Source: CAYQJS01 sp964417895
GTDB taxonomy: Bacteria; Chloroflexota; UBA6077; SHYK01
DNA: 5,542 nt
NCBI GenBank assembly: GCA_964417895.1
Contig: CAYQJS010000111.1
Coordinates: 1-5,542, forward strand
Direction of reading: 5' to 3'
This document shows, one piece after another, positions 5,461 through 5,542 of this stretch. Under the pieces are notes generated by a model that worked only from the letters and a program-made list of their open reading frames with translations, made no database searches and had not been told where the DNA came from. The stretch's first letter is position 1, and each line of letters opens with the position of its first letter. Both the position numbers and the translations under genes were made by a program.

Positions 5461-5542
5461 TAACAGGCTGCTGAAAAACCCGCTCGCCGCCCTGAGCTTG
5501 TCGAAGGGCCCCATGTGGTTCGACAGGCTCACCACGAGCGGA
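5461..5542. repeat. Palindromic intergenic repeat, cut by the window end
   Basis: The element begins with taacaggctgctgaaaaacc, a sequence I associate with the ends of short intergenic repeats or MITE-like elements in GC-rich environmental genomes (from memory). It continues into a long imperfect hairpin: ccgctcg (5480-5486) pairs with cgagcgg (5535-5541), and tgagcttgtcgaa (5493-5505) pairs with ttcgacaggctca (5519-5531) with one G-T mismatch, leaving a 13-base loop. No coding frame overlaps it. The right end is missing, so its full size and any matching terminal repeat cannot be seen. Confidence 0.6.

Noticed and set aside
1..5542. CRISPR array, tRNA, rRNA, transposase or phage genes.
   Set aside because: I saw no regularly spaced direct repeats, no cloverleaf or rRNA-like stretch and no integrase, transposase or structural phage protein on either strand.

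Overview
The window looks like chromosomal DNA from a GC-rich, probably uncultivated soil or groundwater bacterium. The evidence is high GC throughout, Shine-Dalgarno-led genes, a bacterial lipoprotein and intergenic palindromic repeats. The repeat at the right edge carries the ctgagcttgtcgaa / ttcgacaggctca pair, which I associate with metagenomic lineages such as Rokubacteria and NC10; that taxonomic hint is memory-based and weak. I see no phage, transposase, CRISPR, rRNA or tRNA signal.

Layout, left to right: (1) a G-rich edge repeat, then a reverse-strand gene for a family 5 ABC-transporter solute-binding lipoprotein (51-1754); (2) an AT-richer divergent intergenic region with two inverted repeats; (3) a forward two-gene toxin-antitoxin module, an excisionase-type HTH antitoxin (1832-2152) overlapping by 4 bp a PIN-domain ribonuclease toxin (2149-2586); (4) a convergent reverse-strand bicupin protein (2643-3752); (5) a divergently transcribed protein made of two RidA-like domains (3845-4531); (6) an intergenic region of about 160 bp with two hairpins and a well-formed promoter inside an 8-bp perfect inverted repeat; (7) an unrecognised 236-residue soluble protein (4694-5404); (8) a hairpin and a palindromic intergenic repeat cut by the window end.

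Functionally the window is a mosaic rather than one pathway. The binding protein would capture an unknown, probably peptide-like, solute, and its permease and ATPase genes are not in view. The PIN/HTH pair is a self-contained module. The bicupin and double-RidA genes share a 92-bp divergent promoter region, so co-regulation in a small catabolic or metabolite-repair unit is possible but not shown. The least explained part is the last gene, which has its own promoter with an operator-like inverted repeat. I do not see clear evidence of a new multi-gene system. The strongest leads are that gene with its control region, the degenerate-domain bicupin and the tandem RidA protein.
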